Assembly (NCBI GenBank): GCA_964030785.1
Contig: OZ034966.1
Location: forward strand, 707,501 to 771,500
Reading direction: 5' to 3'
Source of the DNA: Siderastrea siderea
Lineage: Eukaryota > Cnidaria > Anthozoa > Scleractinia > Rhizangiidae
DNA length: 64,000 nucleotides
The notes under the pieces are model-generated. The model was not told the DNA's origin and made no database searches. It was given only the letters and a program-made list of their open reading frames with translations. Within the stretch, counting starts at the first letter, position 1. Every line of letters starts with the position of its first letter. A program made the translations under genes and the position numbers. Of the stretch, positions 9,140 through 16,885 are shown in pieces.

Positions 9140-9769
9140 TTAGTCACTGTCGTAATCCAATCGACGTCGTAACTTTTTGCCTTTGGCCCAATCTTCCCAA
9201 CCGGGTAAAGGTTTCAATCGTTCCACTTCACGAGCGGGTGCTTTGCCTTTGCGACTCTCGGCTAACTTTTTTTCCAAGGTCTTGCGTTGTTCTCGAATGG
9301 CTTCTAAACGCGATTGTAGATCCCCTCGACTGGTGGATGGGCTCCCTTTCTTGACAATCTTACTGGTGGTGGCTGCTCCTTTGCCTTTCTTGGTTGCAGG
9401 GGTAATGGGAGGTTTGGGGGTCGACGGGCTGCCTTTTATCATGCGCTTCAACCATTGTTCCACGGGTCCCGTCACCAAATCCCCGGCTTCTTCCTCGCCT
9501 TCTTCGCCTGGCGGTCCACCCGGTGCACCAACCCCCACCCCGCCAGGAAATTGACGAATGCGTTTGGTTAACTTGGTCAATTCTTGACTCAATGGTTTGG
9601 TTTGAGCATTGACCAAGGCTGGGGGTAATTGGGGATTGGCTAATAACACATGTTTTTGGGCGGCGAGCGTCGCGGCTTTGTTCAACAAGGCATTTTCGGT
9701 GAGTTCTCCTTTGTAATATTGAATGAGTTGTTCCAAGTCCTTTTGGGGAATCATGTAGACCTCGTCCAT
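9140..9769 (-). CDS. Hypothetical Polinton protein with Gly-rich linker and C-terminal coiled coil
   Basis: 209 residues, not recognised. It has a helical N-terminus (QKDLEQLIQYYKGEL), a Gly/Pro/Glu linker around 95-115, a Ser/Thr/Lys/Pro-rich stretch, then a charged probable coiled coil (LEAIREQRKTLEKKLAES) and a basic end. A TATA-like ATAAATAT at 9806-9813 precedes ATG 9769 by 44 nt. Its place between the small basic protein genes and PLA2 suggests a structural or assembly role; that is inference. Confidence 0.7.
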   Translation of the reverse strand: MDEVYMIPQKDLEQLIQYYKGELTENALLNKAATLAAQKHVLLANPQLPPALVNAQTKPLSQELTKLTKRIRQFPGGVGVGAPGGPPGEEGEEEAGDLVTGPVEQWLKRMIKGSPSTPKPPITPATKKGKGAATTSKIVKKGSPSTSRGDLQSRLEAIREQRKTLEKKLAESRKGKAPAREVERLKPLPGWEDWAKGKKLRRRLDYDSD

Positions 9770-9832
9770 GGTCTTCCCAATGCACGACAGCTATCACAAC
9801 AGGTGATATTTATGCTTCCATGTCTTGACACG

Positions 9833-10150
9833 TTAACGAACACATTGACATAACACCTCGTGAAGTCCTTGAAACAACCCTTGTCCTTTTTGTCGGACTA
9901 ACCACTGACGACGTTTTTTGACGGAATGTCGACGACGTCCCAAATCACGTAGTACCTTTTTATAGGGTTGAAGTTTAGCCAGCATGGGTGGGGTCACAGG
10001 AATCTTGTTTTTTAAAAAGTTCAAGACCAATTCACTCACAGCATTGATTTGATCGGCATTGGCATGTTGTAACAACTCTTGACGTTTGGAACCATTGGCT
10101 TCTTGTAACATGGACCGTAAAAACGGTAATTGACGTCGAAGACGTTGCAT
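9833..10150 (-). CDS. Small basic Polinton protein (conserved type, unnamed)
   Basis: 105 residues, highly basic. Its pattern (LLQHANADQINAVSELVLN, then IPVTPPMLAKLQPYKKVLR, then SVKKRRQWLVRQKGQG) resembles a small protein I associate with many invertebrate Polintons and know no function for. There is no membrane segment. It begins 3 bp after the stop of the 55-residue gene, so the two probably share a transcript. A DNA-condensing or virion role is plausible from charge and position only. Confidence 0.72.
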   Translation of the reverse strand: MQRLRRQLPFLRSMLQEANGSKRQELLQHANADQINAVSELVLNFLKNKIPVTPPMLAKLQPYKKVLRDLGRRRHSVKKRRQWLVRQKGQGLFQGLHEVLCQCVR

Positions 10151-10153
10151 CCT

Positions 10154-10321
10154 TTATCGGTGACGACGACGATACCGTTGATTGGCTTTTTGAATCGTGC
10201 GTTTTATACGTTTATCCGTTTCCAAGGCCACGGCTTTCCCCAATCCTGCCATAGCGGGCACCAATAGATTTAAAAAACCTCCTCGTTGACGACGGCGTCG
10301 TCGTCTTCTCCTCCTCACCAT
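10154..10321 (-). CDS. Adenovirus mu/pX-like small core protein (55 aa)
   Basis: A 55-residue ORF, easy to miss. It starts with a run of nine arginines, then QRGGFLNLLVPAMAGLGKAV, then a basic tail ending RYRRRH. A poly-Arg head followed by RGG and a short hydrophobic helix is the layout of adenovirus pX/mu-type precursors and of the 63-residue gene at 15605. Its ATG overlaps the stop of the upstream 110-residue gene (ATGGTGA at 10315-10321). The likely role is genome condensation in the particle, with cleavage after GG by the element's protease; both are inference. Confidence 0.75.
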   Translation of the reverse strand: MVRRRRRRRRRQRGGFLNLLVPAMAGLGKAVALETDKRIKRTIQKANQRYRRRHR

Positions 10322-10647
10322 GGTCGACCCGTCAACAGACGTTGAAGGGCTTTGTCTTGTTTGATGGCATCCCGCGTCTCTTTATAGCCTTGACGGGTAT
10401 TGCGTTTAAAATCTTGCCACCAACCCCCACCTCGTTGTCGTCGGTAATGTTGTACATTATCGGTAATGCCTTTCAAGGCTTGTCCACCTAATTTGCCTAA
10501 AGCCAGTCCAAACCCAGGCGCTGGCCCTGATAGAAACATACTCATGCCATGGGCAATTTTATCCACCAAACGGGGTTTGCGACGCATTAAAGCCCCTCCT
10601 CTTTGTTTCCTTTTTCTGCGTCGTCGTCGTCGTCGTTGGACGGCCAT
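10315..10647 (-). CDS. Small basic virion-type protein with two RGG sites
   Basis: 110 residues. Basic head MAVQRRRRRRRKRK, then QRGGALM, a moderately hydrophobic middle (GMSMFLSGPAPGFGLALG), a second RGG (YRRQRGGGWW) and a charged tail. Two QRGG motifs suggest two processing sites for the adenain-like protease (inference). A weak AATAAAAA box lies at 10681-10688. Its start overlaps the 3' end of the membrane protein gene in another frame; the frame is accepted because of the arginine head and the RGG motif shared with neighbours. Confidence 0.75.
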   Translation of the reverse strand: MAVQRRRRRRRKRKQRGGALMRRKPRLVDKIAHGMSMFLSGPAPGFGLALGKLGGQALKGITDNVQHYRRQRGGGWWQDFKRNTRQGYKETRDAIKQDKALQRLLTGRPW

Positions 10648-11252
10648 GGTTCTAAGAGTGTGGGACTAGGAGGGAGCGGCTTTTTATTGATCCAATAATC
10701 TTTGGGTTTCAAGGGACGAGGACATCCGTCTACATAGCATAGGGCTTCCAAGGGTTGGTACACAAAATGACCATGGTAATCTTGGAGACATCGTTTGGGT
10801 AATGGAGGGGTGAAATCCACAATGGTATCATCCAAGGTTTGCATCTTGATTAAAAATCGTTCCAGATCCTCCAAGGGAACACCACGGACATGGGTTTTCA
10901 ATTCGGTCAAGGCTTTGGCATAGGTGGTAAACGCAAATCGACTCATGGTCACTTTAAATCGGTATTGTTTAAAATCATTCCATCCTTTGACCACGGTCCC
11001 CACGGCCGCCAAACAGGCTACCAACGTACTATTTTCCAATAGCGGACCCGCAATCATGCCTGCAGCCATCAGGAGTAATGCCATGCCATTGAACAAGGCA
11101 TTGATACACTTGTAATGATTCAACATTTTTCGATAACACCACCATTGTTGATGATAAAAAGCATACAAGGAATCCATCCGTTGTAATAATTCCGGGGGGA
11201 AGGGAAGACCATGCTGTTTCGATCCATTCAATAACGACACGACGGTTTTCAT
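10587..11252 (-). CDS. Polinton membrane protein with two hydrophobic helices
   Basis: 221 residues from ATG 11252; an upstream GTG is not a eukaryotic start. Two adjacent hydrophobic segments, ALFNGMALLLMAAGMIAGPL and LVACLAAVGTVV, are followed by KGWNDFKQY and MSRFAFTTYAKALTEL. I associate this pattern with a membrane protein frequent in invertebrate Polintons, without an assigned role. The tail is acidic (NDDDDD). The stop of the preceding gene and this ATG lie within 6 bp (11252-11257), suggesting coupled translation or a shared transcript. Confidence 0.75.
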   Translation of the reverse strand: MKTVVSLLNGSKQHGLPFPPELLQRMDSLYAFYHQQWWCYRKMLNHYKCINALFNGMALLLMAAGMIAGPLLENSTLVACLAAVGTVVKGWNDFKQYRFKVTMSRFAFTTYAKALTELKTHVRGVPLEDLERFLIKMQTLDDTIVDFTPPLPKRCLQDYHGHFVYQPLEALCYVDGCPRPLKPKDYWINKKPLPPSPTLLEPWPSNDDDDDAEKGNKEEGL

Positions 11253-11254
11253 CC

Positions 11255-12178
11255 TCACGGCGAAACACGGGACGACGAGGTTTGTACGCTCGGTGCTCCT
11301 CCTTGTTTATAACTGGTCACAATGCTATTGGTCATGGTGACATTAGCAATTTCACGTCCTTGGGCCAACTGTTCTTGATCTTGTAACAGCATACGTAAAC
11401 GTCGTTGTAAATCCGCTTGACGCAAGGTACGAGGGGGTGGAGTCTGAGATCCTCGAGGAGTGGATGGACTGGAGGAAGGTGTCCTAGGTGTACCGGGGAA
11501 AAGTCGTCGTCGTCGTCCGCGTCGACCACCACCACGACGGCCACCACCACCACCACCACCGCCACCACCACCTCCTCCACCACCACCACCTCCTCCACCA
11601 CCACCACCACCACCACCACCACCACCAGCACCAGCACCACCAGCACCCCCAGCACCACCACCAGCACCACCACCACCACCACCAGCACCACCACCAGCTC
11701 CACCTGCTCCACCACCAGCACCACCACGCCCACCACCACTACCACCACGTCCACCACCTCTAGTCCTAGGACCACGGCGCCCCCCACGTCCATTACCATC
11801 ACCCCCTGCGCCCGCTGCTGTCCGATCACCTGCCACTGTTCTTCTTCGAGGATCGGGTGACACGCGTGCGCTTCCCCAAGTAGGTGGGCTGTCCGGGGAA
11901 GACGGTGGGGTGGTATGTATGCTACGGTAGGATTGACTTCCTGGACTTCCTACCCCGGCTGGGGAAGAGGTCTGCATAGTGGGGAGAGATTCCATAAACT
12001 GAAAGAGGGGCTCGGCTTCCATTTCCTCCATGGCGACGTCGAGAAGGCCTTGGTCTCCTGTGAAATACAAATCTTGCCAAGCCCTTGGGGACATTTGATT
12101 GCCACTGGCCGCCCCCACCCCGGGCGGGGCCACGGTATCGTACGATTGCGGAGGTTGACGGTCATCATCATCCGCCAT
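11255..12178 (-). CDS. Gly-rich virion-associated protein with microsatellite-encoded core
   Basis: 307 residues from ATG 12178 (MADDDDRQ). An in-frame TTG upstream was rejected because TATAAAG at 12214-12220 sits 42 nt before this ATG. An acidic N-terminus and a Ser/Pro-rich region lead into a long Gly/Ala/Arg tract encoded by an imperfect CCA/ACC repeat (about 11533-11760). Then come RRGRRRRLFPGTPRTPSSS and a conserved-looking tail, NVTMTNSIVTSYKQGG, of a type I have seen in other Polintons. Function unknown. The Gly tract is probably unstable in length. Confidence 0.72.
   Translation of the reverse strand: MADDDDRQPPQSYDTVAPPGVGAASGNQMSPRAWQDLYFTGDQGLLDVAMEEMEAEPLFQFMESLPTMQTSSPAGVGSPGSQSYRSIHTTPPSSPDSPPTWGSARVSPDPRRRTVAGDRTAAGAGGDGNGRGGRRGPRTRGGGRGGSGGGRGGAGGGAGGAGGGAGGGGGGAGGGAGGAGGAGAGGGGGGGGGGGGGGGGGGGGGGGGGGGGGRRGGGRRGRRRRLFPGTPRTPSSSPSTPRGSQTPPPRTLRQADLQRRLRMLLQDQEQLAQGREIANVTMTNSIVTSYKQGGAPSVQTSSSRVSP
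11533..11760. repeat. Imperfect (CCA)n microsatellite inside the Gly-rich gene
   Basis: Long run of CCA/ACC trinucleotides with scattered substitutions. It gives poly-Gly in the coding frame and long poly-Pro, poly-Thr, poly-His or poly-Val shadows in other frames. Confidence 0.9.
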
Positions 12179-12215
12179 GGTTGCTCGCTTATTTTCCTGT
12201 TCCAAGGGGCTCCCT

Positions 12216-12869
12216 TTATAGTCGTTTTTGATAGGTGCGAGTCCATCCTTCGTCTTTTAACAGGTGACTCAACAAACGTTGTTGATCGGACGAGGCGGGG
12301 TGTAAATCCAAGACCAAATACCCATACGGTCGTGTGGTGGCTTGATGAAACGTCTCCAACGTGTCTTTCCAAGTGGTAGGAAACGATTGAAGCATGACAT
12401 TGCGTACCCCTAATTGATCTCGGGGGTTCTTGAATGCCACGATGTAATGGGCATTGCGGGAAATACTTTTGGCATAGCGACCCACGGGAAACATGTCTTG
12501 GCACAAGTATAGGACGGTCACCCCTTGATGATGTGAATGTTTGGTGAATAAATCCAACACGCGTTTATCGTGACTCCCTTCGTCCATTAAATCATCCAAG
12601 ACCAGGACCCCATGTCCTTCAGGAAACCATTGGACCAATGCCTCATGATCGGGAATCCCTTCGTGAAACACCACCCCTTGATCTTGCATGCTTCGAAATC
12701 GATCTTGCCAGGCCCCATAACAATAATGCATTTGGGTCGGTGGGGTTTCAAACAAGTCAGGGTTGTCTACCAAGAGTTTTTCCGTAAACACGGTTTTACC
12801 ACATCCCGAAGGTCCCACCACCAAGATAGAGGAGGGGGTATGAAAACGAAACGGTTTCCCCGTTTGCAT
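12216..12869 (-). CDS. ATP: A32/FtsK-HerA-type genome-packaging ATPase
   Basis: 217 residues. Walker A GPSGCGKT at about 19-26 and Walker B VLVLDDL at about 87-93, followed by the family's VTVLYLCQDMF strand and NAHYIVAFKNPRDQ. The protein powers DNA packaging into the capsid in Polintons and NCLDV-type viruses. Start ATG 12869 follows the AATAAAAAGG box at 12905-12914 by 45 nt; that box overlaps the end of the tRNA-like gene. All motifs appear intact. Confidence 0.93.
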   Translation of the reverse strand: MQTGKPFRFHTPSSILVVGPSGCGKTVFTEKLLVDNPDLFETPPTQMHYCYGAWQDRFRSMQDQGVVFHEGIPDHEALVQWFPEGHGVLVLDDLMDEGSHDKRVLDLFTKHSHHQGVTVLYLCQDMFPVGRYAKSISRNAHYIVAFKNPRDQLGVRNVMLQSFPTTWKDTLETFHQATTRPYGYLVLDLHPASSDQQRLLSHLLKDEGWTRTYQKRL

Positions 12870-12913
12870 GATGATGACGAACTACCCTTAGAAAAAAAAA
12901 GGCACCTTTTTAT

Positions 12914-12998
12914 TGGAATCGGTGGGACTCGAACCCACGCACGATCTCCTCATGTATTCGAGGGGATCCAAAGGCTCTACCGACTGAGCTACGACTCC
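12914..12998 (-). tRNA. tRNA-like gene within the Polinton (identity unclear)
   Basis: 85 nt on the minus strand. The 7-bp acceptor stem GGAGTCG/CGATTCC has one G-T wobble. The D arm is GCTC-AGTCGGTA-GAGC, the T arm GTGGG-TTCGAGT-CCCAC, and the discriminator base is A. A box (TAGCTCAGTCGG) and B box (GGTTCGAGTCC) are perfect, and a T9 run (12892-12900) follows as a pol III terminator. The anticodon arm is odd. The best stem, TTTGG/TCGAA, closes a 6-nt loop, and the extra arm CATG/CGTG fits a type II (Leu/Ser-sized) tRNA. The same segment can instead form a 9-bp hairpin. It may be a degenerate or repurposed tRNA. Confidence 0.8.
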
Positions 12999-13026
12999 GA
13001 CACCACTTTTTTCCAACAAATTTTAT

Positions 13027-13566
13027 TTAACCATTACATTGATGATACGGATGACAACACAGTTGATACCATCTGGCTTCTTGACCTACAATCAATTGTT
13101 GAAGGCGTTGACCCGCTTGATGGTCATTGCTTACATAATCATGATCCGAAAACTCATTTAAAAACGCTTGCAAGGTCCGTCCACGGGCTTTGGCTTTCAA
13201 GTACAACAAGGCGTAATCACCACAACTCTTGCTTGAAATGGCTTGGAGGGACTTGCCATTGGTCACCACATACTTCCAATGGTTGACAATCCAATCTCGT
13301 AACGGGGTAGCTTGCACGTACGTGTCCATGGGCAAAGCATAACTGTCCAGGACTTCACACACGTTTCCATCCGTCCACACCGCTAACCAATGTTGTCCGG
13401 GTTGATCGTGTGGGTCCGTATTCACAATGTACCCTTGAGGTTGGGTCTTGACAGGAGTCTTGGGTAAACGATCACAGGCCACTGTCCCGTAAAAGACAGG
13501 GTTCAATTGGGGGTCGTCTCGGGCTAAATAATCCAATTGCACATTATTCAAGGCTACATGTTCCAT
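13027..13566 (-). CDS. PRO: Adenain-like cysteine protease (virion maturation)
   Basis: 179 residues. The catalytic residues are visible: His in GQHWLAVW, Asp in VLDSY, Cys in SKSCGDYALLYL. This is the C5/Ulp1-like fold used by adenoviruses and Polintons to cut capsid precursors. The ATG overlaps the stop of the capsid gene (TGATG at 13564-13568), so the two are probably translated from one RNA. The stop TAA overlaps an AATAAA signal (13022-13028). RGG motifs in at least six neighbouring small proteins are candidate substrates. Confidence 0.92.
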   Translation of the reverse strand: MEHVALNNVQLDYLARDDPQLNPVFYGTVACDRLPKTPVKTQPQGYIVNTDPHDQPGQHWLAVWTDGNVCEVLDSYALPMDTYVQATPLRDWIVNHWKYVVTNGKSLQAISSKSCGDYALLYLKAKARGRTLQAFLNEFSDHDYVSNDHQAGQRLQQLIVGQEARWYQLCCHPYHQCNG

Positions 13567-14993
13567 CAGTGCTGGTAAATGTTATACAACACGGCTCCGT
13601 TCCTGTCAATCTCCAGCAAGTTCTCAAATTCTCCATACACGAGTACGGTTATATTGGTACCGGGTTGGGCTCCAAATTCCAAGACCAATTGTAAATCTCC
13701 CGTTTGCTTGGGGTTGAGGTTTTGACTGTCAGCACATCCATTGGCGACATTGTCAAACATGTACAAGGTACAATTTTTAGCTTGACCCCAATCCAGCAGT
13801 TCTACCATATTGCCTTTCTTTTTACACCAGGCACCACTGGCTTGCAGAAAACGGAAGTAGCCTAGATTATCTCGAGTGGCATTGTTGTGCACTAACTGTA
13901 GGGTTTCATAAGGGTATTCTTCTCCTTTCACAATCTGTTTAATGGAGGTCAGACCAAATTTCTGGAAACAGAAAGGATCTCGGGTCACATCTCCATTGAA
14001 GGCTCGGCTGTCCAACAACCCTACAATCAATCGGTCAGGTATTCTGTTTTGAAACAGGTTAGGGATGTCAAAGCGGACCACGTTGCCTTGCATACTGAAA
14101 GTCCGGATTTCACTGCGGACGGTCGGGTAAGCCGCCACTTGGCCTTCATTGTGTCTTTTTTCAGATAAACTCCTGTAGATGGCATCATTCAAACGCAGTT
14201 GGCAGAGATGAAACCGTAGTTTCACATCCCCTTCCATCAATCGGCCAGCTAGAGCCACTCCATTCAAAAACAGGCTGGGGCCATTGAAATGAAATTTCAT
14301 CTTGATTTCGATACCAGGCACCAACAGTTTGCCAGTGTGAAAGACTTCCAAGTGCGGGGTAAACACCAAACTGTGGGTAAGACCTCCAGCATACTTCTCC
14401 ACTTCGGCCACAGAGCTATCGAAGGCTGCTTTATGATTAGCACTCAGATCTTGCCAATGTTGATGGTTTCCTGCTTTGTCTGTGTTGGTGGCAGTCCATT
14501 GGGCTGGGAAATCCACTTGATTGAACCATCCTTGGGGTCCTAACACGGTCTTGCCATCTTCTCGGTCATAATTCAGCAAGGTTTCCAGGTAAGCTTTGTA
14601 ATGATAAGTGTCGGATTGAGGACTGATCAACGTGCCATTCAACTGCAAGTCAATTTGTTTGATGATGGAATGGGCCAAATTATTGACGGGCCACAATTTT
14701 TGAGCGGCGTCCAAGTTATCGTTGGTACTCTTTTGCAATCTCAATTCCATGGTAAAGTAACTGCGTCCCAAATCCACAAAATCGTCCAACCCCGGAATGA
14801 TGAATTCCATGGGATTGATACCCGTGGTGGTGGGTTGAATGGTGACCATGCGATAGGCATTGATGCTAATGTCGGTGGGTGGCACCTTGAAAATCCGTAA
14901 CGCCGAGTTGACGGTCCCTTCGGAACGCGGATGCGCTGGGGCAGCCCCTTCAGAGTAGGTAGGGGCTGTCACGCGTGACATCACATTCGGCAT
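13566..14993 (-). CDS. MCP: Major capsid protein, double jelly-roll (hexon-like)
   Basis: 475 residues. Typical Polinton MCP blocks: LRIFKVPPTDISINAYRMV near the N-terminus, NPMEFIIPGLDDFVDLGRSY, LQLNGTLISPQSDTYHYKAY, and LLVPGIEIKMKFHFN in the middle, with LVLEFGAQPGTNITVLVYGE near the end. The family forms pseudo-hexameric trimers of the icosahedral shell. No break is seen. TATAAAAA at 15042-15049 lies 56 nt upstream, inside the preceding 81-residue gene. It is followed by the protease gene with overlapping stop and start. Confidence 0.93.
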   Translation of the reverse strand: MPNVMSRVTAPTYSEGAAPAHPRSEGTVNSALRIFKVPPTDISINAYRMVTIQPTTTGINPMEFIIPGLDDFVDLGRSYFTMELRLQKSTNDNLDAAQKLWPVNNLAHSIIKQIDLQLNGTLISPQSDTYHYKAYLETLLNYDREDGKTVLGPQGWFNQVDFPAQWTATNTDKAGNHQHWQDLSANHKAAFDSSVAEVEKYAGGLTHSLVFTPHLEVFHTGKLLVPGIEIKMKFHFNGPSLFLNGVALAGRLMEGDVKLRFHLCQLRLNDAIYRSLSEKRHNEGQVAAYPTVRSEIRTFSMQGNVVRFDIPNLFQNRIPDRLIVGLLDSRAFNGDVTRDPFCFQKFGLTSIKQIVKGEEYPYETLQLVHNNATRDNLGYFRFLQASGAWCKKKGNMVELLDWGQAKNCTLYMFDNVANGCADSQNLNPKQTGDLQLVLEFGAQPGTNITVLVYGEFENLLEIDRNGAVLYNIYQH

Positions 14994-15226
14994 GGTTGAC
15001 GTCGTCGTCGAGTACTGGTACCCCGTCGTCGTCGTGAGGGGTTTTTATAGCGTCGTCGTCGTGCTAAACGTTGTCTCAAATCAAACCCGGGGACTCTCAT
15101 CACCTCGGGACTCAACCATCCACCACGTTGTCCTCTCCTGAGTTTCCAAAACGGATACAGTCCTCCCCATTGAGACAACCCTCGATCACTACGAATCCGT
15201 CGAGGTCGTGAATGCACGGGTTCCAT
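14981..15226 (-). CDS. Small basic virion-type protein with RGG site (81 aa)
   Basis: Starts at ATG 15226; an upstream GTG was rejected. Arg-rich at both ends, with GQRGGWLSPEVMRVPGFDLR in the middle and RRRYKNPSRRRRGTSTRRRR near the end. It overlaps the first codons of the capsid gene by 13 bp in another frame. The composition suits a DNA-binding core protein matured at the GG site (inference). Confidence 0.68.
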   Translation of the reverse strand: MEPVHSRPRRIRSDRGLSQWGGLYPFWKLRRGQRGGWLSPEVMRVPGFDLRQRLARRRRYKNPSRRRRGTSTRRRRQPCRM

Positions 15227-15228
15227 GT

Positions 15229-15330
15229 TCACACTCCCAAAATATCACGCGCACGTTTGACTTGCTTGGGAAACAAAGCACTAGCCACACGCACGGCGTC
15301 TTTCACGTTCTTCTGATTGTTTGGTGATTT
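15229..15330 (-). pseudogene. Displaced C-terminal coding remnant of the 85-aa gene
   Basis: An open stretch in the frame next to the 85-residue ORF, ending at TGA 15229-15231. It has no start of its own and a composition matching virion proteins. It is most simply the original C-terminus separated by a small indel. Confidence 0.5.
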
Positions 15331-15538
15331 CTTTTTTGATGACTTGTTCGGCTTTGCGTTTAACACCGCGTGTTAACCCTGCATTCAATCCTCTCTTGAT
15401 ATTACTAGGCAGTTTTAAAGGATTTCGCGTGCTTTTAAGGCCTTGGAACCCACCACGCATGACCTCCCTCATCAACCCACTGCCATGTTGATCATACCAC
15501 TCGTCTGTCCGAAATCGTGTCAAACTTCCCCCTCGCAT
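15281..15538 (-). CDS. Basic virion-type protein, C-terminus shifted by a probable frameshift
   Basis: 85 residues: MRGGSLTRFRTDEWYDQHGS, MRGGFQGLKS, then NIKRGLNAGLTRGVKRKAEQ. The last ~12 residues (ERERRRACG) look out of frame. The adjacent frame stays open from about 15330 to 15229, encodes Val/Ala/Lys-rich sequence ending KRARDILGV, and would stop 2 bp before the next ATG, as the packed layout predicts. This suggests a one-base indel near 15315-15330. TATAAAAA at 15594-15601 precedes the ATG. Confidence 0.68.
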   Translation of the reverse strand: MRGGSLTRFRTDEWYDQHGSGLMREVMRGGFQGLKSTRNPLKLPSNIKRGLNAGLTRGVKRKAEQVIKKEITKQSEERERRRACG

Positions 15539-15604
15539 GGTTGTCTTCTTTGCTCTTTCACCAAGGTCTATGCTTCACGTCACCCCGTTTGTCTTTTTAT
15601 ACCG

Positions 15605-15796
15605 TCATCGGCCTTTCTTTTTCTTCCGAGTGGTCGCTGCTTCGATGGCTTTTTTACCACCGTAACCCGCCGCACCACCCACTACTCCCAACGCAGCGGC
15701 TTTCCCCACAGCCATCAAGGCTGGCACGAGAGCGGCCAGAGGCAAGAGACCGCCTCGTTGCCTTCTTCTTCTTCGACGTGCTCTTGTCTTTGGCAT
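15605..15796 (-). CDS. Adenovirus mu/pX-like small core protein (63 aa)
   Basis: MPKTRARRRRRRQRGGLLPL, then a hydrophobic Ala/Gly/Leu helix (LVPALMAVGKAAALGVVGGA) and a KKKKGR end. It is the clearest example of the basic head / RGG / hydrophobic helix type in this element; compare 10154-10321. CATAAAAAGG at 15821-15830 is 34 nt upstream. Its likely role is DNA condensation and particle assembly after cleavage at GG. Confidence 0.78.
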   Translation of the reverse strand: MPKTRARRRRRRQRGGLLPLAALVPALMAVGKAAALGVVGGAAGYGGKKAIEAATTRKKKKGR

Positions 15797-15825
15797 CTTT
15801 GACTGACCATCCCCTTTTTCCCTTT

Positions 15826-16875
15826 TTATGTCTTTTTGAAGTGCAACGTGACCAGGGTGTTGCCTTGGCCAAACCTGACCAACTTATCCTCGGTGCCAGA
15901 CGTTTCGGTGACTTGCATTTGAATGATTTCCACCACTTCATTACGAAGCGGTAGGTAATGAATGTGCAACGGTGCAAAGTACATGGTACCTCTGCCTTCC
16001 CGCTTGTAATGGATTTCCCGCAACAAATCGGTCACGCGATTGCCGACCATCATACTGCCTGCCACGTCCGAGTACACGTGCAACGATCGCGAGGGATCTC
16101 CCACCACTGAACGAAACGCCACATTCAAGTTGGTGAAACGCCACCCACAACTCATACTCAATCGTAAATGATCCGGTGAAAAGGAACGCACCGTCCAAAA
16201 GACCGGGTTGTGTTGATCGTCGTCCACATCGTTCCAATCGTTGTCAACGGGTTTTGCCATGTTGGGGATTTGATCACCCATGAAGTCTTGTTGTAAGTTG
16301 GGTCCCAAAATCAACCCACTGCTAATTTTACGTAACCATCCCATCTTGACAGCCAACTTGGTGTAGATGTACAGGGCTGGCGTGTCGGTTTTGCAATGAC
16401 AGACATTGGTGTTGTCGATGATGAGATCGTCGCCTTCCCAACGAAACTTGACGTATCTGTGTTTGCCTTGATCATTGGTAAACCGGCCACCTTGGATCGC
16501 CGTTTCCTTGCGTCGTTGTTCCAAGTGAGCAATGGCGGCTTTCATGAAACTCACCCCATCCACCACCCAATCCAAATGTTGAATGTCATTGATGAGGGTT
16601 TGTGCGCTATCTCTTCGCCCGACCGTTTCCCCGTCTTTTCCACCCGGTTTGGGATAGGTTTGGTCCCAGGTCGTCGACAGGATGTACCCATCTTTTTGCA
16701 CCAACTCGTACAAATTGACGTGCGTATCCGGTAAGGAAATGGCACTCAAACCCACTTGCCATCCACCTCCTTGTAACCGTAACGGTTGAGGTAAACGAAT
16801 CTTGAAGGAATTGGCTTGGTTGTTGGGAAATTCACGTCGGTTGGCATGACTGGGTAACGTCACGTAGAACGACAT
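15826..16875 (-). CDS. Penton-like minor capsid protein, paralogue 1
   Basis: 349 residues. It begins MSFYVTLPSHANRREFPNNQ, then LPQPLRLQGGGWQVGLSAIS. The end carries the family pattern LHVYSDVAGSMMVGNRVTDL, LLREIHY, PLRNEVVEIIQMQV and RFGQGNTLVTLHF. This is the single-jelly-roll penton of Polintons. The gene directly follows paralogue 2 (16886-17929) with a 10-bp gap. A third member is at 23419-24474. Having three in one element is unusual. Confidence 0.88.
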   Translation of the reverse strand: MSFYVTLPSHANRREFPNNQANSFKIRLPQPLRLQGGGWQVGLSAISLPDTHVNLYELVQKDGYILSTTWDQTYPKPGGKDGETVGRRDSAQTLINDIQHLDWVVDGVSFMKAAIAHLEQRRKETAIQGGRFTNDQGKHRYVKFRWEGDDLIIDNTNVCHCKTDTPALYIYTKLAVKMGWLRKISSGLILGPNLQQDFMGDQIPNMAKPVDNDWNDVDDDQHNPVFWTVRSFSPDHLRLSMSCGWRFTNLNVAFRSVVGDPSRSLHVYSDVAGSMMVGNRVTDLLREIHYKREGRGTMYFAPLHIHYLPLRNEVVEIIQMQVTETSGTEDKLVRFGQGNTLVTLHFKKT

Positions 16876-16885
16876 TTTCTCTTCT

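Noticed and set aside
11332..11930. Long ORFs of poly-Val, poly-Thr, poly-Pro and poly-His over the CCA repeat
   Set aside because: Other-frame readings of the microsatellite; only the Gly frame has conserved-looking ends and a promoter.
12914..12998. Reading the tRNA as a standard tRNA with a 13-nt intron
   Set aside because: No 39-43 partner for the TTTGG stem appears after any intron removal tried.
15443..15954. Plus-strand ORFs of 119 and 145 codons
   Set aside because: Antisense to the small virion genes and the penton gene; composition follows from their Arg codons.
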